From: Euleptes europaea | Lineage: Eukaryota; Chordata; Lepidosauria; Squamata; Sphaerodactylidae | Reading direction: 5' to 3' | DNA: 64,000 bases | Assembly (NCBI RefSeq): GCF_029931775.1 | Contig: NC_079321.1 | Span: forward strand, 12,854,501-12,918,500 | Part shown: in pieces, positions 22,409 through 32,726 of the stretch | How the letters are laid out: every line of letters starts with the position of its first letter | Position numbering within the stretch: position 1 is the first letter of the stretch | The notes under the pieces: generated by a model | Told to the model about the DNA's origin: nothing | The model's database searches: none | Seen by the model: the letters and a program-made list of their open reading frames with translations, nothing else | Translations under genes and position numbers: made by a program

Positions 22409-22451
22409 TCCTGACGTTTCGCCAGCAGCTGTGGCAGGCATCTTCAGAGGA
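22409..22451 (-). ncRNA. Hammerhead-like motif, family 1, left arm
   Basis: Minus strand: stem I TCCT, core CTGAAGA, GCC...GGC stem II, GAAAC, GTC, then AGGA closing stem I. Matches CUGANGA...GAAA...UH. Activity unknown; stem III is only CG. Confidence 0.45.
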
Positions 22452-22468
22452 GTAACACTAAGCGTTAC

Positions 22469-22511
22469 TCTTCTGAAGATGCCTGCCACAGCTGCTGGCG
22501 AAACGTCAGGA
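22469..22511 (+). ncRNA. Hammerhead-like motif, family 1, right arm
   Basis: Plus-strand mate of the previous motif: TCTT, CTGAAGA, GCC...GGC, GAAAC, GTC, AGGA. One stem I pair becomes U-G. All catalytic-core bases of the hammerhead consensus are present. Confidence 0.45.
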
Positions 22512-22723
22512 AAGAAAATACCAAGACCACGGTTACACAGCCCGGATAACCTACAAGAACCAATGAACTCTGACCGTGAAAGCCTTCGACAATATTTTGT
22601 ACTGTTTATTTTTGTGAAACACAATGGTAGAATATTTAGATAGCTGTGTAGATAAAAATGTAAACCAGACACAGAAAATAGTGATGTGATATAAAACATA
22701 CACCTAGAAACATGAATAAAAGG

Positions 22724-23017
22724 AGCCCCGTGGCGCAGAGTGGTAAGTTGCAGTACTGCAGTCCAAGCTCTGCTCACGAACCAAGTTCGATCCTGGCGGG
22801 AGTCAGTTTCAGGTAGCCGGCTCAAGGTTGACTCAGCCTTCCATCCTTTCGAGGTTGGTAAAAGGAGTACCCAGCTTGCTGGGGGTAAAGTGTAGATGAC
22901 TGGGGAAGGCACTGGCAAACCACCCCGTAAACAAAGTCTGCCTAGTAAACGTCGGGATGTGACATCACCCCATGGGTCAGGAATGACCCAGTGCTTGCAC
23001 AGGGGACCTTTACCTTT
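22724..23017 (+). repeat. SINE-C, tRNA-derived, plus strand
   Basis: The cleanest copy: GGAGCCCCGTGGCGCAGAG head, AAGTTCGATCCTG box B, CCCAGCTTGCTGGGGGTAAA body, end ACAGGGGACCTTTACCTTTA. Confidence 0.88.
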
Positions 23018-23065
23018 AGAAACGTATACATAGTGTCTGTGATTTCTAACACCTACTGATAGGTC

Positions 23066-23255
23066 AGGCTATCTCACTCTTGTCAGATTTCAGAAGCCAA
23101 GCTGGGTCAGCCCTGGTTAGTATTTGGATGGGATTCCACCAAAGAATTCCAGGGTGGCTATGCAAAGGCAGGCAATGGCAAACCACTTCTGAACATCTCT
23201 TGACTTCAAAACCCTGTGGGATGGCCATAAGACAGCTATGACTTGATGTCACATG
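23066..23255 (+). repeat. 5S rRNA-derived SINE with BovB tail
   Basis: The head is a decayed 5S rRNA (AGATTTCAGAAGCCAAGCTG, GGTTAGTATTTGGATGGG), including the internal promoter region. The tail is the BovB module (GGCAATGGCAAACCACTTCT, GGCCATAAGACAGCTATGAC). Confidence 0.8.
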
Positions 23256-23707
23256 CCTCCCCCCCACCCCAACAGATGTACCTACAGATCCCCAGTTTTG
23301 GCGCAGTTGGTTATATCTGCAAAGGAATTACATGGAATATTGTTTTCTACTGCATTAGTAATCTGGATGGAGAATACTGGGCAGAAGAGAAGCCTGTTAG
23401 CCAAAAAGCTTGTGGGACATGCAAGAGTCTCACAGAGTGAAAGTGGTGTTGTACATGTAAGAGGGCTTTCGTAGTCAAGAAACACACACACACCGGGTTG
23501 GATGGATGAACTTAATTTCTCATGGCATTACACAAACTCAGTTTTTCAAGTTCTTTGGTATGGCTCATTGTCTTATTGTAGTCAAACTTGGAGGCGTAGT
23601 TTGCTTTCATTCCTATTAAACACCAAATAGTTTGCATTGTTTTCCTAAAATGTGTTGTTATTTATGTTGTTTGTCAGGAATAGAAAGCATCCAGAAGAAG
23701 GCAGAAG

Positions 23708-24772
23708 ATGTATTTCCATTATTTAGTCTGGTTTTGGATTCCTCTGTCCCTTGTTGACTCTGGAACTCATTATCTTTGCCAGAGAATCTGCTTTTGCAAA
23801 GAGGGGGCTCTCTTTGTGAACTGTTCCGGAGTCAGCATTAGGTCTGACCTAACTTTCCCCCCTGAGACAGAACACTTGGATCTATCAAACAGCAACTTAT
23901 CCTCCATTCCGAGCAGAGGTCTCAGGTCCCTCTGGAAGTTGCAGGTTCTCCTCCTGAGAGACAATTATATCAGCAGAATTGAGGAGAGAGCATTCGTTTC
24001 CCTAGAAAGACTCCACAAACTTGATATTTGTAGGAATGAGATTTCATTTCTTGGAGACACTTTTTCTCTGGGACTGGTTTCTCTCCATGAACTCTCTTTG
24101 GCCTCCAATAAGCTGCAGAGGCTTCACTACAAGAGCTTCAGGAACTTTGAAAACCTCCAGAAGCTTAATTTGCAAAACAATAATATATCCTCTGTAGAAA
24201 CCAGTGCTTTCCGCAGCCTTACCCGCTTGCGTCAGCTTTATCTTCAGGACAACCGCCTTCACACTCTCCACGACGGAATATTTTCTATGCTGCAACATTT
24301 GGAAGTTTTGAACTTGGAGGGCAACATGATTAAACACATTGCTCCTGGAGTCTTTACTTCATTAAGTAGCCTCACAATACTGAACTTGGTCCATAACAAA
24401 ATTGAACATATTCGATTCAAAACATTCCTTTCTCTCCAGACACCCGGAACTCATATCTTGCTCTCGGACAATCCGTGGTTTTGTGACTGTGACCTTCAAA
24501 GGGTATTTGCGAAACTGCACAGCGTCCGGAGGCTGATCTTGGACGACTATCAAAATGTGACATGCTTGGAGCCTCAAGTCCTGAGAAACCTTCCTCTGTC
24601 CTCTGTGGATACCCAGCTGTGCATTGCGGAGACAGTGACAGTTCTTGTCATCACATTCACGGTCTTTGTCACAGTGGTGGCTGCCATTGTCATGGCCGAA
24701 AGGAACAGAAAGAAAAGGACAGGCAAACACTGGAGTGAGGACAGTGAGGTCTCCTATGAATCTCATCACTGA
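23708..24772 (+). CDS. Leucine-rich-repeat type I transmembrane protein, single coding exon
   Basis: An intact 354-codon ORF. Residues 1 to about 19 form a signal peptide. An LRRNT cap has Cys at about 24, 28, 30 and 39; about eight LRRs follow (for example LQVLLLRDNYISRIEERAF, LQKLNLQNNNISSVETSAF, LRQLYLQDNRLHTLHDGIF). An LRRCT cap (NPWFCDCDL, Cys 259, 261, 286, 305) precedes a membrane helix at about 308-330, a basic stop-transfer ERNRKKR and a 17-residue tail ending SYESHH. N-glycosylation sequons are at 38, 63 and 283. It should be a cell-surface adhesion or receptor-like protein. A good acceptor (TTTGTTTGTCAG at 23679) suggests a 5' untranslated exon upstream. The ATG at 23708 is followed directly by the signal peptide. 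Layout resembles LRTM/LRRC/trophoblast-glycoprotein families, but I cannot match it to one. Confidence 0.9.
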   Translation: MYFHYLVWFWIPLSLVDSGTHYLCQRICFCKEGALFVNCSGVSIRSDLTFPPETEHLDLSNSNLSSIPSRGLRSLWKLQVLLLRDNYISRIEERAFVSLERLHKLDICRNEISFLGDTFSLGLVSLHELSLASNKLQRLHYKSFRNFENLQKLNLQNNNISSVETSAFRSLTRLRQLYLQDNRLHTLHDGIFSMLQHLEVLNLEGNMIKHIAPGVFTSLSSLTILNLVHNKIEHIRFKTFLSLQTPGTHILLSDNPWFCDCDLQRVFAKLHSVRRLILDDYQNVTCLEPQVLRNLPLSSVDTQLCIAETVTVLVITFTVFVTVVAAIVMAERNRKKRTGKHWSEDSEVSYESHH

Positions 24773-25755
24773 CTGAGCTACTGGAAACCTGGCGATCTTT
24801 CTGTACTTTGCAAAATTTAAATACGTCTATAGGTCAAAATGAATTTGTACAGCTAGTACTTGTCATATCACCTCAGTTGTTGTTACCTGAAACTTTTGGA
24901 TTCTTTTAATGCTGATCACTCCAAATCAATATTTTAAATATATATCCATCCATCCATGCCTAGGAATGATGACAAAATCAATATCATCTGGGATCAAATT
25001 TATGGATATTGATGTTTTCCAAGGAGTTGAGACAGTATTCAATTGCCACTTTGTAGATATTCTCCATTGAGTTAGAACACACTGAAAACCATTACTCTTT
25101 TATAACCAAAAATCTAGAATCTCTGATCCTAAATCCTTTTTATTTTAAAATGTAAAATTTGCCTTGACCGGTAAGATATTATATCTGTGATTTTACAATT
25201 ATTAATGAAAGAAGACTTAGAAGGCATATGTGTATTTATTTTAAAGCATTGTTTTTAAATTCCCTTATTCAAAAATACAGGCTCTACTATTGTAGTGATA
25301 TTGCAGAAGCTCCAATACAAACACTGTCAGTTCAGTCTAACAATCCATCTATTTCCTTTCTTCCCATACATTTTTCACAACTGTTTCTTTAAGTTATTTG
25401 GTTAGTTCAGCCTCTGAGTGTCTCTCTTAATTCAATCAATAAGATAGTCCACAGGTCAACTTTCAACTTCCTTCAGTGGTTTGCTTCTCTCTGCTGGCAA
25501 TAGTTTGGATTTAAAACAGTGCTTGGGTAAGCAGGAGCCTCTTCCCCCAACTCTTGGAAGCAGATTTTCAAGTGGTGTAAAAGATGGAGAGTAGGAAAGA
25601 TCTACTCTGCAAAGAGAGTTGCAGTCAGTTCAACCTAGTGTGAATTCTAATTTTGTGCATACTCACAAAAAGGGCAGAATGCTACAAATGGAGGAATTAT
25701 TAAAACAACTTATTGTTGCCTGGTTATCTTTTGATGTTTCCCCTGCTTGTATTCA
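24773..25755 (+). other. Probable 3' UTR of the LRR gene and flank
   Basis: AT-rich ORF-free DNA after the stop. No AATAAA is seen; ATTAAA at about 25697 is a possible weak polyadenylation signal. Confidence 0.4.
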
Positions 25756-25758
25756 AGA

Positions 25759-26391
25759 TGTTATGGCAGACCCATAAATCAGGCTTTCAGGATTAGAAGC
25801 ACAGAGACCCTGGCCAATTTTCTGGAAAAAAAAGGTTTTTATTCAGCAGCTGCTGGTCCCAAGCTTTGCTCTCAGGAGCATTAAAATAAGCTGGGGGCCC
25901 AGAACAAAAGAGTGCACGATCTTTTATAACCTTTAGCAAGCTCATTACAATACATTATCTATGCATATTTTTATAATAACTTTTTATTGGATACAGAGTC
26001 TTAGCTAATAGCTTATTGGCTAATTATAATATTTAGTGTATTTCTAATTGGTTACAAAATAAAGGAATATAATTGGTCAACATAAATGCATAAAAGATCT
26101 CATTGGTCAACATAAGTTCTGTTTGAAGTTCATCACTGCACCTGGTATTTTATCTGGTTACCATTAATCATATCCCTCCCTTTGGGTTCTGGCGCCTGTC
26201 TTTCTTCTAAGATCATTTTAGTATCTGGTTAGCCTTGGACCAGCCAAGTAACATTCCTGTCTGGTTTTTGGTATCTTTACCTGTTTGCCTCCTTCTGTCT
26301 GCCCCTGAATTCCAAATCTACCTGGGGCCCTCTTTTGGAGTTTAGTGATTTCTATTTTAGCGGCCTTCTGTCTCAAAGAAGAGATGACACA
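25759..26391 (-). mobile_element. LTR-like fossil, minus strand
   Basis: On the minus strand it opens TGTGTCATCTC and has AATAAAAACC near its 3' end (about 25840), the layout of a retroviral-type LTR. Several AT-rich direct repeats (TTGGTCAACATAA, twice, about 26074-26115) lie inside. The left edge and target duplication are uncertain. No coding region; it looks like a solo LTR. Confidence 0.45.
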
Positions 26392-26607
26392 GCAGCTCTT
26401 TAAGACTGAATTAATTTAGCATATCTTATGTGTTGGATATACTGATCGCAAATTCAGAAACAAGATCAGGGAAACTACACTGTGTAGTTAAAGCTTTTAG
26501 TTACAGCAGTGTTAAGGAACTCAACAAGGTGTATCTGCATTACAAGTGTCCAACCATATTATTATTTTAATAACATTTTAATCTTTTGGTTCTTGGTATC
26601 CCTAGGT

Positions 26608-26855
26608 CAGGGGTCTTCAACCTGTGGTTGGGCATGCAGGTACCTTTAAAACTCTGACACAGCAGATGAAGCCAGCCCCAAAATGGCTGCAGTAGCTTAC
26701 CTTCACTCACACAGCGAAGATCCTTGTGCTGTGGAAGCAGAGGCTGCCAAAGCAACGTTTCGAAAAATCTGCACATCCAATCAAACCTCCAGTGGCCAAT
26801 CAAAAACCGGGGGGGGGGGCAAAAAACCCACCTGACCCCATGTTAGGGACCCTGG
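26608..26855. mobile_element. hAT-type MITE
   Basis: Ends CAGGGGTCTTCAA and AGGGACCCTGG with 8-bp flanks CCCTAGGT (26600-26607) and CCCTTGGT (26856-26863), 7 of 8 identical. A G-run (26808-26818) lies inside. Confidence 0.6.
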
Positions 26856-26870
26856 CCCTTGGTCTTGAAG

Positions 26871-27470
26871 TGCCCTGGTTGTCTTATAGAGTCCAATGAA
26901 GACAACTAGGAGGAGGCTAAAAAGAGCAACAGTTCTTTATTTAGCTAAACACAGACCCTGGGGGTGAAACAACCCACAAATATGTGCAGAGTTACTCACC
27001 AGAGGAAACAAAGGAAAGTCAGGATCATTTTTGCATTCGCATGGGGCAGGCCCATGGCTGCTGACAAGCAGATTGATACACAAAAGCTCCAATGCACATT
27101 AAATGTCCACTTCACTCTCATTAGCATAGTCATAGATATTGGCCGAAGGCTGTCTCTAAGCAAGTTCTAGGTCTTGTGATCTTCGTAACTAGAAACCACA
27201 TTCCTGCAGATGAAGGTAATTCAGAGCTCTCTACTGGTGAGAGGCCGTACCAGGCACAGAGGGCATGATTTGTCGGTTCATGGCTCCCGGATGCCGACTT
27301 CCCCAAAGCTTCCATGTGTGTGCGTATGAATACATAGTTGTTCTAAACCAGCCCTTATATCTGGGCATTACAGTCTTAGCATCTGTCACCTATGCCTGAT
27401 AAATACCAAACTACTAGGGAACAAAGCATCCATGGCTCATTACCTGGTTTCTCTGTTTCCATTTCACACT
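26871..27470 (-). mobile_element. LTR-like fossil, minus strand, borders approximate
   Basis: On the minus strand it has a TATA-like GATATAAGGGC near 27353 and AATAAAGAACTGTTGCTC near 26935, in the order and spacing of an LTR promoter and polyadenylation site. The 3' end may be at the TG/CA at 26871. No internal genes are seen. Age and family are not resolved. Confidence 0.45.
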
Positions 27471-27773
27471 CTATCAAATCTATTATTTCATAAGGTGGTT
27501 CAATCTTTTTTTTAAAAAAAAGTTTGACTTTATAGATATACTATTTAGTATTCTAATTCTAAAAAGGAGGGGGGGAGGAAAAAAGGAAAGACGGTGATGG
27601 TAGGGGGAGGAGCGGGGGAACTCAAGAGGTTTTTAAAAAAGCGGGGGAAGAGGACTGTTTTAAGAGGCCGGCAGGAGAAAGAAGGGCCGGCAGGTACGGA
27701 GCTCCGCGGGAGAAGACAGCAAAGGCGGTGAGCTGAAGGAGGACTCCCGAGAAAGCCTCGGGCGGCCACGACG

Positions 27774-28250
27774 GGCCTACTCGGGCCGGCCCCGCCATCT
27801 TCGGCCCAGGTAGGCGCCATCAACGGGCCTGCGTTTCCATGGCAACAGGCGGAGGCCGCCCCGGCCCCGCCATCTTCGGCCCAGGTAGGCGCCGTCAACG
27901 GGCCTGCGTTTCCATGGCAACAGGCGGAGGCCGGCCCGGCCCCGCCATCTTCGGCCCAGGTAGGCGCCGTCAACGGGCCAGCGTTTCCATGGCAACAGGC
28001 GGAGGCCGCCCCGGCCCCGCCATCTTCGGCCCAGGTAGGCGCCGTCAACGGGCCTGCGTTTCCATGGCAACAGGCGGAGGCCGGCCCGGCCCCGCCATCC
28101 GCGGCCCAGGTAGGCGCCGTCAACGGGCCTGCATTTCCATGGCAACAGGCGGAGGCCGGGCCGGCCCCGCCATCCGCGGCCCAGGTAGGCGCCGTCAACG
28201 GGCCTGCGTTTCCATGGCAACAGGCGGAGGCCGGCCGCGGCCCAGAGGCC
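27774..28250 (+). repeat. 75-bp promoter minisatellite with X-boxes and splice donors
   Basis: About six and a half units of exactly 75 bp. GTTTCCATGGCAAC, a near-consensus RFX X-box, starts at 27833, 27908, 27983, 28058 and 28208; the copy at 28133 is ATTTCCATGGCAAC. GCCATCTTCGG, a YY1-type site on the minus strand, is kept in the first four units and changed to CCATCCG in the next two. CAG|GTAGGC donors have their GT at 27810, 27885, 27960, 28035, 28110 and 28185. Each unit also has an in-frame ATG inside the X-box, giving an open + frame from 27839 of 178 codons, which I regard as incidental. Confidence 0.92.
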
Positions 28251-28259
28251 CGCCTCCTC

Positions 28260-28439
28260 CTCGTCCTCCTCCACAGCAGCAGCCCCGCAGGACCCGCCCC
28301 GGGAGCCTCCCTCAGGGGAAGGGCGATGGCGGGAGGCGCCAAGCGTCTCGGCTTTCCCGCCTTCCTCGCCTTTGAGGCGGCGCCAGCGCCGAGCCGCCGC
28401 TTCATCCGCCGCCCGGCCCGGCCTGGCCTGTGAGGGGAG
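28260..28439 (+). other. RCBTB2: Probable noncoding exon 1 of RCBTB2
   Basis: The 3' end is set by the donor GAG|GTAAGC at 28440. The start is not visible; transcription could begin in or just after the minisatellite. The exon would join the acceptor at 33267, leaving the ATG at 33296. Confidence 0.5.
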
Positions 28440-28907
28440 GTAAGCGGGGGCTTCGGCTCCTCCGCCGCGTGGGAGGTGCGGACGCTGGGGCGGGCGTCTC
28501 CCGGGGGCGGCGGAAAGAAGCGTCCCCGGGGACGGCGGGAAGCGGCTCGGCCTCCAGCCCCGTTTCGAGCCGTTGCCGCCTCCCAGCGCGTTTTTTGAAG
28601 CACGCGCGTCGGCCCGTTCGCACGTACTGTTGACACGCAGCATCGCGGGCGGGGGCTGTTCGCTCGCGTGGTGGAGGCGACGGGCGAATGGCGGGCGGGC
28701 GGGTGCACGGGTGTTCACGCACAGAATCGCAGGTCGCTTATGCACGGGTGGTTTTGCCTTGTCCCTCCCTAGATGTACAGTTTTCCCCATCTGAATTCTC
28801 AAAACTCTGCATGGGGGGCTTGTTTTTGAGGTCGGAGAATTTGGATGGGGGAAATGGGCATCTCGAGAGGGGCGAATCCAAGGCAAAACCTCCCGTGCAT
28901 AAACGGC

Positions 28908-29735
28908 CATAGAGTTGGAAAAGACCACTAGGGTCATCTAGTCCCAACCCCTGCACAATGCAGGGAATTCACAACCACCCCCCCCCCACACACACACACC
29001 CCAGTGACCCCCTACTACATGCCTAGAAGATGGCAACAAAAACCTCTACAAGATCATTGGTTCTTGTAGGTTATCCGGGCTGTGTGACCGTGGTCTTGGT
29101 ATTTTCTTTCCCGACGTTTCGCCAGCAGCTGTGGCAGGCAGCTTCAGAGGAGTCACACTGAAGGACAGTGTCTCTCAGTGCCAAGTGTATAGGAAGATTA
29201 ATATATAGTCAGAAAGGGGTTGGGTTTGAGCTGAATCATTGTCCTGCAAAAAGTATCAAAGGTAATGTGCTAATCATTGTCCTGTAACAGATCACTTCAG
29301 GATACAATGGTTCCATATTAACATACCACACCCTCATTAGCACATTATCTTGATACTTACAGGACAATGATTAGCACATTACCTTTGATACTTTTTGCAG
29401 GACAATGATTCAACTCAAACCCAAGCCCTTTCTGACTATATATTACTCTTCCTACACACTTGACACTGAGAGACACTGTCCTTCAGTGTTACTCCTCTGA
29501 AGCTGCCTGCCACAGCTGCTGGTGAAACGTCAGGAAAGAAAATACCAAGACCACGGTCACAGAGCCCAGATAACCTACAAGAACCAATGAACTCTGACCG
29601 TGAAAGCCTTCGACAATATTCTCTACAAGATCCCTAGCCAATCTGGCCTGGAGGAAAATTGCTTCCTGACCCCAAAGTGGTGATCAGCACTACCCTGGGC
29701 GGGCAAGAAAGGGCCACACGCAGGAGCGTGAGGAG
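28908..29735 (-). mobile_element. CR1 LINE 3' end split by a fold-back element
   Basis: Minus-strand CR1 terminus (ATAGAGTTGGAAAAGACCAC, CATCTAGTCCCAACCCCTGC) up to 29043, resuming at 29633 with TCTGGCCTGGAGGAAAATTG. The fold-back at 29056-29620 lies between. Confidence 0.65.
29056..29620. mobile_element. Fold-back retroelement, Penelope-like, long form
   Basis: 565 bp with two inverted arms of about 250 bp; the same end sequence as the 22356 element (ATTGGTTCTTGTAGG ... TTCGACAATATT). Flanked by a perfect 12-bp duplication CTCTACAAGATC at 29044-29055 and 29621-29632. The arms contain the hammerhead-like region, but the core reads CTGAAGC in both arms rather than CTGAAGA. Non-coding. Confidence 0.7.
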
Positions 29736-30078
29736 GTCGAACAAATTGCTGGGACTGCAAATAGGAATCCGGCATCACAAGCCCAGAGAAAGGGGGAAGC
29801 TTTTTCCCTCTTCGGTGGATTTTTCCACATGCAGGGAATTTTGGATGAAAAGGACCACTCAGAGGTGGAATTGGTTGCCTGCGATGTGCCCTGTTCTACC
29901 ACTTCAGGTTACACCTAACCGTGATGCTTTTCATGGAATGCTTACCCAGGTGAGCATTTTATCTGGGGTTGCCCTCACATCCATTTCAGCCCCCACCCTG
30001 CCATGACCCAGTCTAGTTGAAACACAGGGCAATTCCTCCTGCATCTTAAATTAGGTAAATTTGGTGGCAGGTATTCTC

Positions 30079-30181
30079 TCTCTGCAGAGGAAGGCAATGG
30101 CAAACCACCTCTGTTAGACTTGCCTTGAAAACCCTACTGGGTCACCATAAGTCGGCTGAGACTGGCACTTTACACACACAT
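30079..30181 (+). repeat. BovB-type SINE tail fragment
   Basis: GGCAATGGCAAACCACCTCT, then GGTCACCATAAGTCGGCTG and GGCACTTTACACACACA; the tail module without a visible head. Confidence 0.7.
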
Positions 30182-30432
30182 CCTCTCTCTGTGGGGTGGA
30201 TGCAACCATCCTCTGAGTAGCCTTCCTCCAACTTAAGTGGCTGTTTGTACAACAGAAGAGCCACCTAAGTTAGCAGAAGAATCCTTAGACTGGGGGGACC
30301 TTCAAGTTTGAGCCCAAATTAAAAGTGCTGTATACATATTTTAATAAATGAATGCATAATTTTTTTCTTAGGGGCATGGTAGGATCAGGATCCACGCCAA
30401 TGACTACTTAAACATAAGTAGTAGAGTGTAAG

Positions 30433-30436
<4 letters not shown>

Positions 30437-30490
<54 letters not shown>
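30437..30490. repeat. (GT)n microsatellite
   Basis: About 27 uninterrupted GT units. Confidence 0.95.
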
Positions 30491-32000
30491 ACAGTCTTGT
30501 TCCACCTACCCTTACCTAGTGTTTCCTGAAATTTTGTTACCAGGGCATTTTTTTTTCTAGAATAACTTTGCAGGCATCCTTAGCTCAGAATATCACAAGT
30601 GGATTTTATCAATTAGATGCCATGGCACTGCTGAGTAGCTCAGTTTTTATTTCCTCTTTCTGTTCTGCCTTGCTCTGTCCCCTGTCCATCAGGATTAAGG
30701 AATGGGACAGGAGGGCTTCTAGGATTTCCTCATACGTGGACTGCCTTGGAAAAACCTATTCCCTTGGGATGATATTGCTGCCTGTATACTGGCAAAGAGA
30801 TTGGGGAATCAGTGTTGCAAGATACTAAGCAAGATTACTTAATGTGTTGATTTAAATTGAAGCTGGTTTATGTCCTAGGTAAAGACAAAAAAACAGCAAT
30901 TGTTGCAAGGGAAAATATTTAATATTTGAATTGCCCCTACGCATTTCACATATGATTCCTCAGGGGGATCTTTTGTTTGGTTTGGTGCGGCCCTCTTTTC
31001 TTTTGTTATGTCCTAGGTGCCCATGTGTTTGTTTCCAATACAGACTGCTGTTTGATGCACAACAATGTCCAATATAGTCTTATTTGGCTAGAGTGATTTC
31101 TTAATTTTTAAAATTATGAAAGATGGGTAGCATTCGTATTGCAGCGTAGAGCCTCAAAATCCTAGAGAGTGCAAACTTGATACCTTCATTATATGGTATA
31201 CCAGCCAAGGAACAGTGATTTTCATATAATTGCACTATCAATCCTTTGTTGATTTAATTAGCATACCTATATTTTTCTTTCAAGAGATACTACAGAATGT
31301 ATGGTGTGAAATTCAAAACAGTGTTGGAGAAGCTGGAGGAAGATGGCAATCAATCAGTGCTTTATTTGTTAAGATGGGAAATTCTTGTATTAAATCTGCT
31401 TGGTGTTCTTTTCCTCTCTTGTCTTTTCTTTGTTGACAGAATATGGCAGCCTGCCTTCTGACAGGAGTGGATCAGAGAGAAAATAGAAGAACAGCATTTC
31501 AGCAGTTTTACTGGTTGGCACTTGCTTTCTGGATGCAGTTCAGCATGCTGATTGGGCAACATGGGGCCTGTGTATCTAAGGGAGCCCTTATTACTCATAT
31601 ATGAGCTCTTATGATCCTTAAGATTTGTGGTGCATACCTTACCAGTTATATACTAGGTAAAATGAACAAAAGGGCATGAGGCATTAATGGTGGTGGCCAA
31701 GCTTTAGGTGTCTTCTATTCCACTTTCCTTCTCAATTCACAACCAAAGCAGCCTGTAAAAATAAACAAAAGACAACAAGAATAATATGCTGCATCTTGGA
31801 CTGGGAGTAGATCCACTCTGGTGGCTCATTCACTGCTACAGGCTAAAGCCAAAGGGTTTTGCCAGAAGGCCTCATACCGTTATACCTGCAAAAGGAAGGG
31901 AAAAATGGAAGCTCAGCTTATAGAGCTGGAAGGACTTTCTCCTAAGAACACTTTTTTGTGGTTCCAAACTTCGCACGTTTTTCTGTAACACTTTTTTCGT
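30491..32000. other. RCBTB2 intron 1, mostly unannotated
   Basis: No exon-like or protein-like sequence is seen apart from a hammerhead-like fragment at 30934-30967. Confidence 0.4.
30934..30967 (-). ncRNA. Hammerhead-like motif, family 4
   Basis: Minus strand: CCCC, CTGAGGA, a decayed stem II, GAAA, TGCGTA, GGGG. Stem I CCCC/GGGG and both core segments are intact. Probably the end of a Penelope-like element (the CTGAGGA...GAAACGCGTA type). Confidence 0.4.
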
Positions 32001-32003
32001 TGT

Positions 32004-32180
32004 TGAAACTGCCTTGTATTAAAACCGACCATTCGTCCCCTGAGCACACAACTATTGACTCCCTGGGACAGCAGCTTTCCAAGGTCTCAGACAGGGACGT
32101 GGCCTTGCATCCTTTTAAACTGGAGATAGTCCAGAAATCGAATTTTGGACCTTTATGTCTACATAGCATGTGCTCTGCCA
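32004..32180 (-). repeat. SINE-B, diverged, minus strand
   Basis: Old copy: GAAACTGCCTTGTATT at one end, GGTCTCAGACAGGGACGTGG body, TAGCATGTGCTCTGCC near the tRNA head. Confidence 0.5.
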
Positions 32181-32305
32181 ACGTTAACAGAGATGTATTT
32201 AAAATTGGTTTGTCCTTTTTTCTCTGTGAGGTCCCCCCCCCTCCGTGTTAGGATTTTTAAAAGTGTGTGTGTATAAAATTTCAACTATGAAGTGGTTATG
32301 TAGAT

Positions 32306-32422
32306 AACAGAATAGAAAAGTATAGAATCATAAAGTTGGAAGGGGCCATACAGGCCATCGAGTTGAGCCCCCTGCTCAATGCAGGATCAGCCACCCTAAA
32401 GCATTCCTGACAAGTGTTCAGA
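32306..32422 (-). mobile_element. CR1 LINE, 3' end, minus strand
   Basis: ATAGAATCATAAAGTTGGAA then CCCCCTGCTCAATGCAGGAT and CATTCCTGACAAGTG are the reverse complement of the CR1 terminus at 21151-21335. Confidence 0.75.
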
Positions 32423-32726
32423 CTTTTGGGTCAGGCTGTAGCGATTAAATTCTGCTTGCTGTTTTTTTTTATTTCCAGTTTTTGAACCAGCAGTATTATG
32501 AGCCTAGCTTAAAATAATGGGTTCGATCCAGTGATAATTTCTGGTGCTGGAAAGGTTTTCTGTTAGCAGAATAGGATTTTCTTGCCTCCCCGAACCCTCT
32601 GCAACTTGAATTATTTCCAGAAATTCTGCTGCTGGTGGGGACAGGGGTCCCTAAGGAACAACATGAGGGGGAATTGAGGGTCTTCAGTGGAAGGGGGGAA
32701 ATTGATGAAAACTGCTTCTCTTTGGT

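Larger units (their letters stand above)
22356..22597. mobile_element. Fold-back retroelement end, Penelope-like, with two hammerhead-like cores
   Basis: Nearly perfect inverted arms (ATTGGTTCTTGTAGGTTATC... and its reverse complement) meet at about 22457; the right side adds a further GAACTCTGACCGTGAAAGCC tail. The unit is flanked by a perfect 10-bp duplication TGTACTGTTT at 22346-22355 and 22598-22607. TSDs of variable length and a one-sided extension fit target-primed insertion rather than a cut-and-paste MITE. Each arm holds a hammerhead-like core. Confidence 0.65.
27600..28760 (+). promoter_or_regulatory. RCBTB2: CpG island, probable RCBTB2 promoter
   Basis: The only long CpG-dense stretch upstream of the RCBTB2 coding exons on the same strand. 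It contains the 75-bp minisatellite and, at its 3' side, a strong splice donor GGGGAG|GTAAGC at 28439/28440. No TATA box is evident, as usual for housekeeping promoters. A divergent promoter function cannot be excluded. Long ORFs on both strands are by-products of GC-rich, multiple-of-three repeats. Confidence 0.7.

Noticed and set aside
27545-28937. Two overlapping 386-387-codon minus-strand ORFs and a 178-codon plus-strand ORF in the CpG island
   Set aside because: The repeat period is 75, a multiple of three, in stop-poor GC-rich DNA, so frames stay open on both strands. The proteins are low-complexity and resemble no family.
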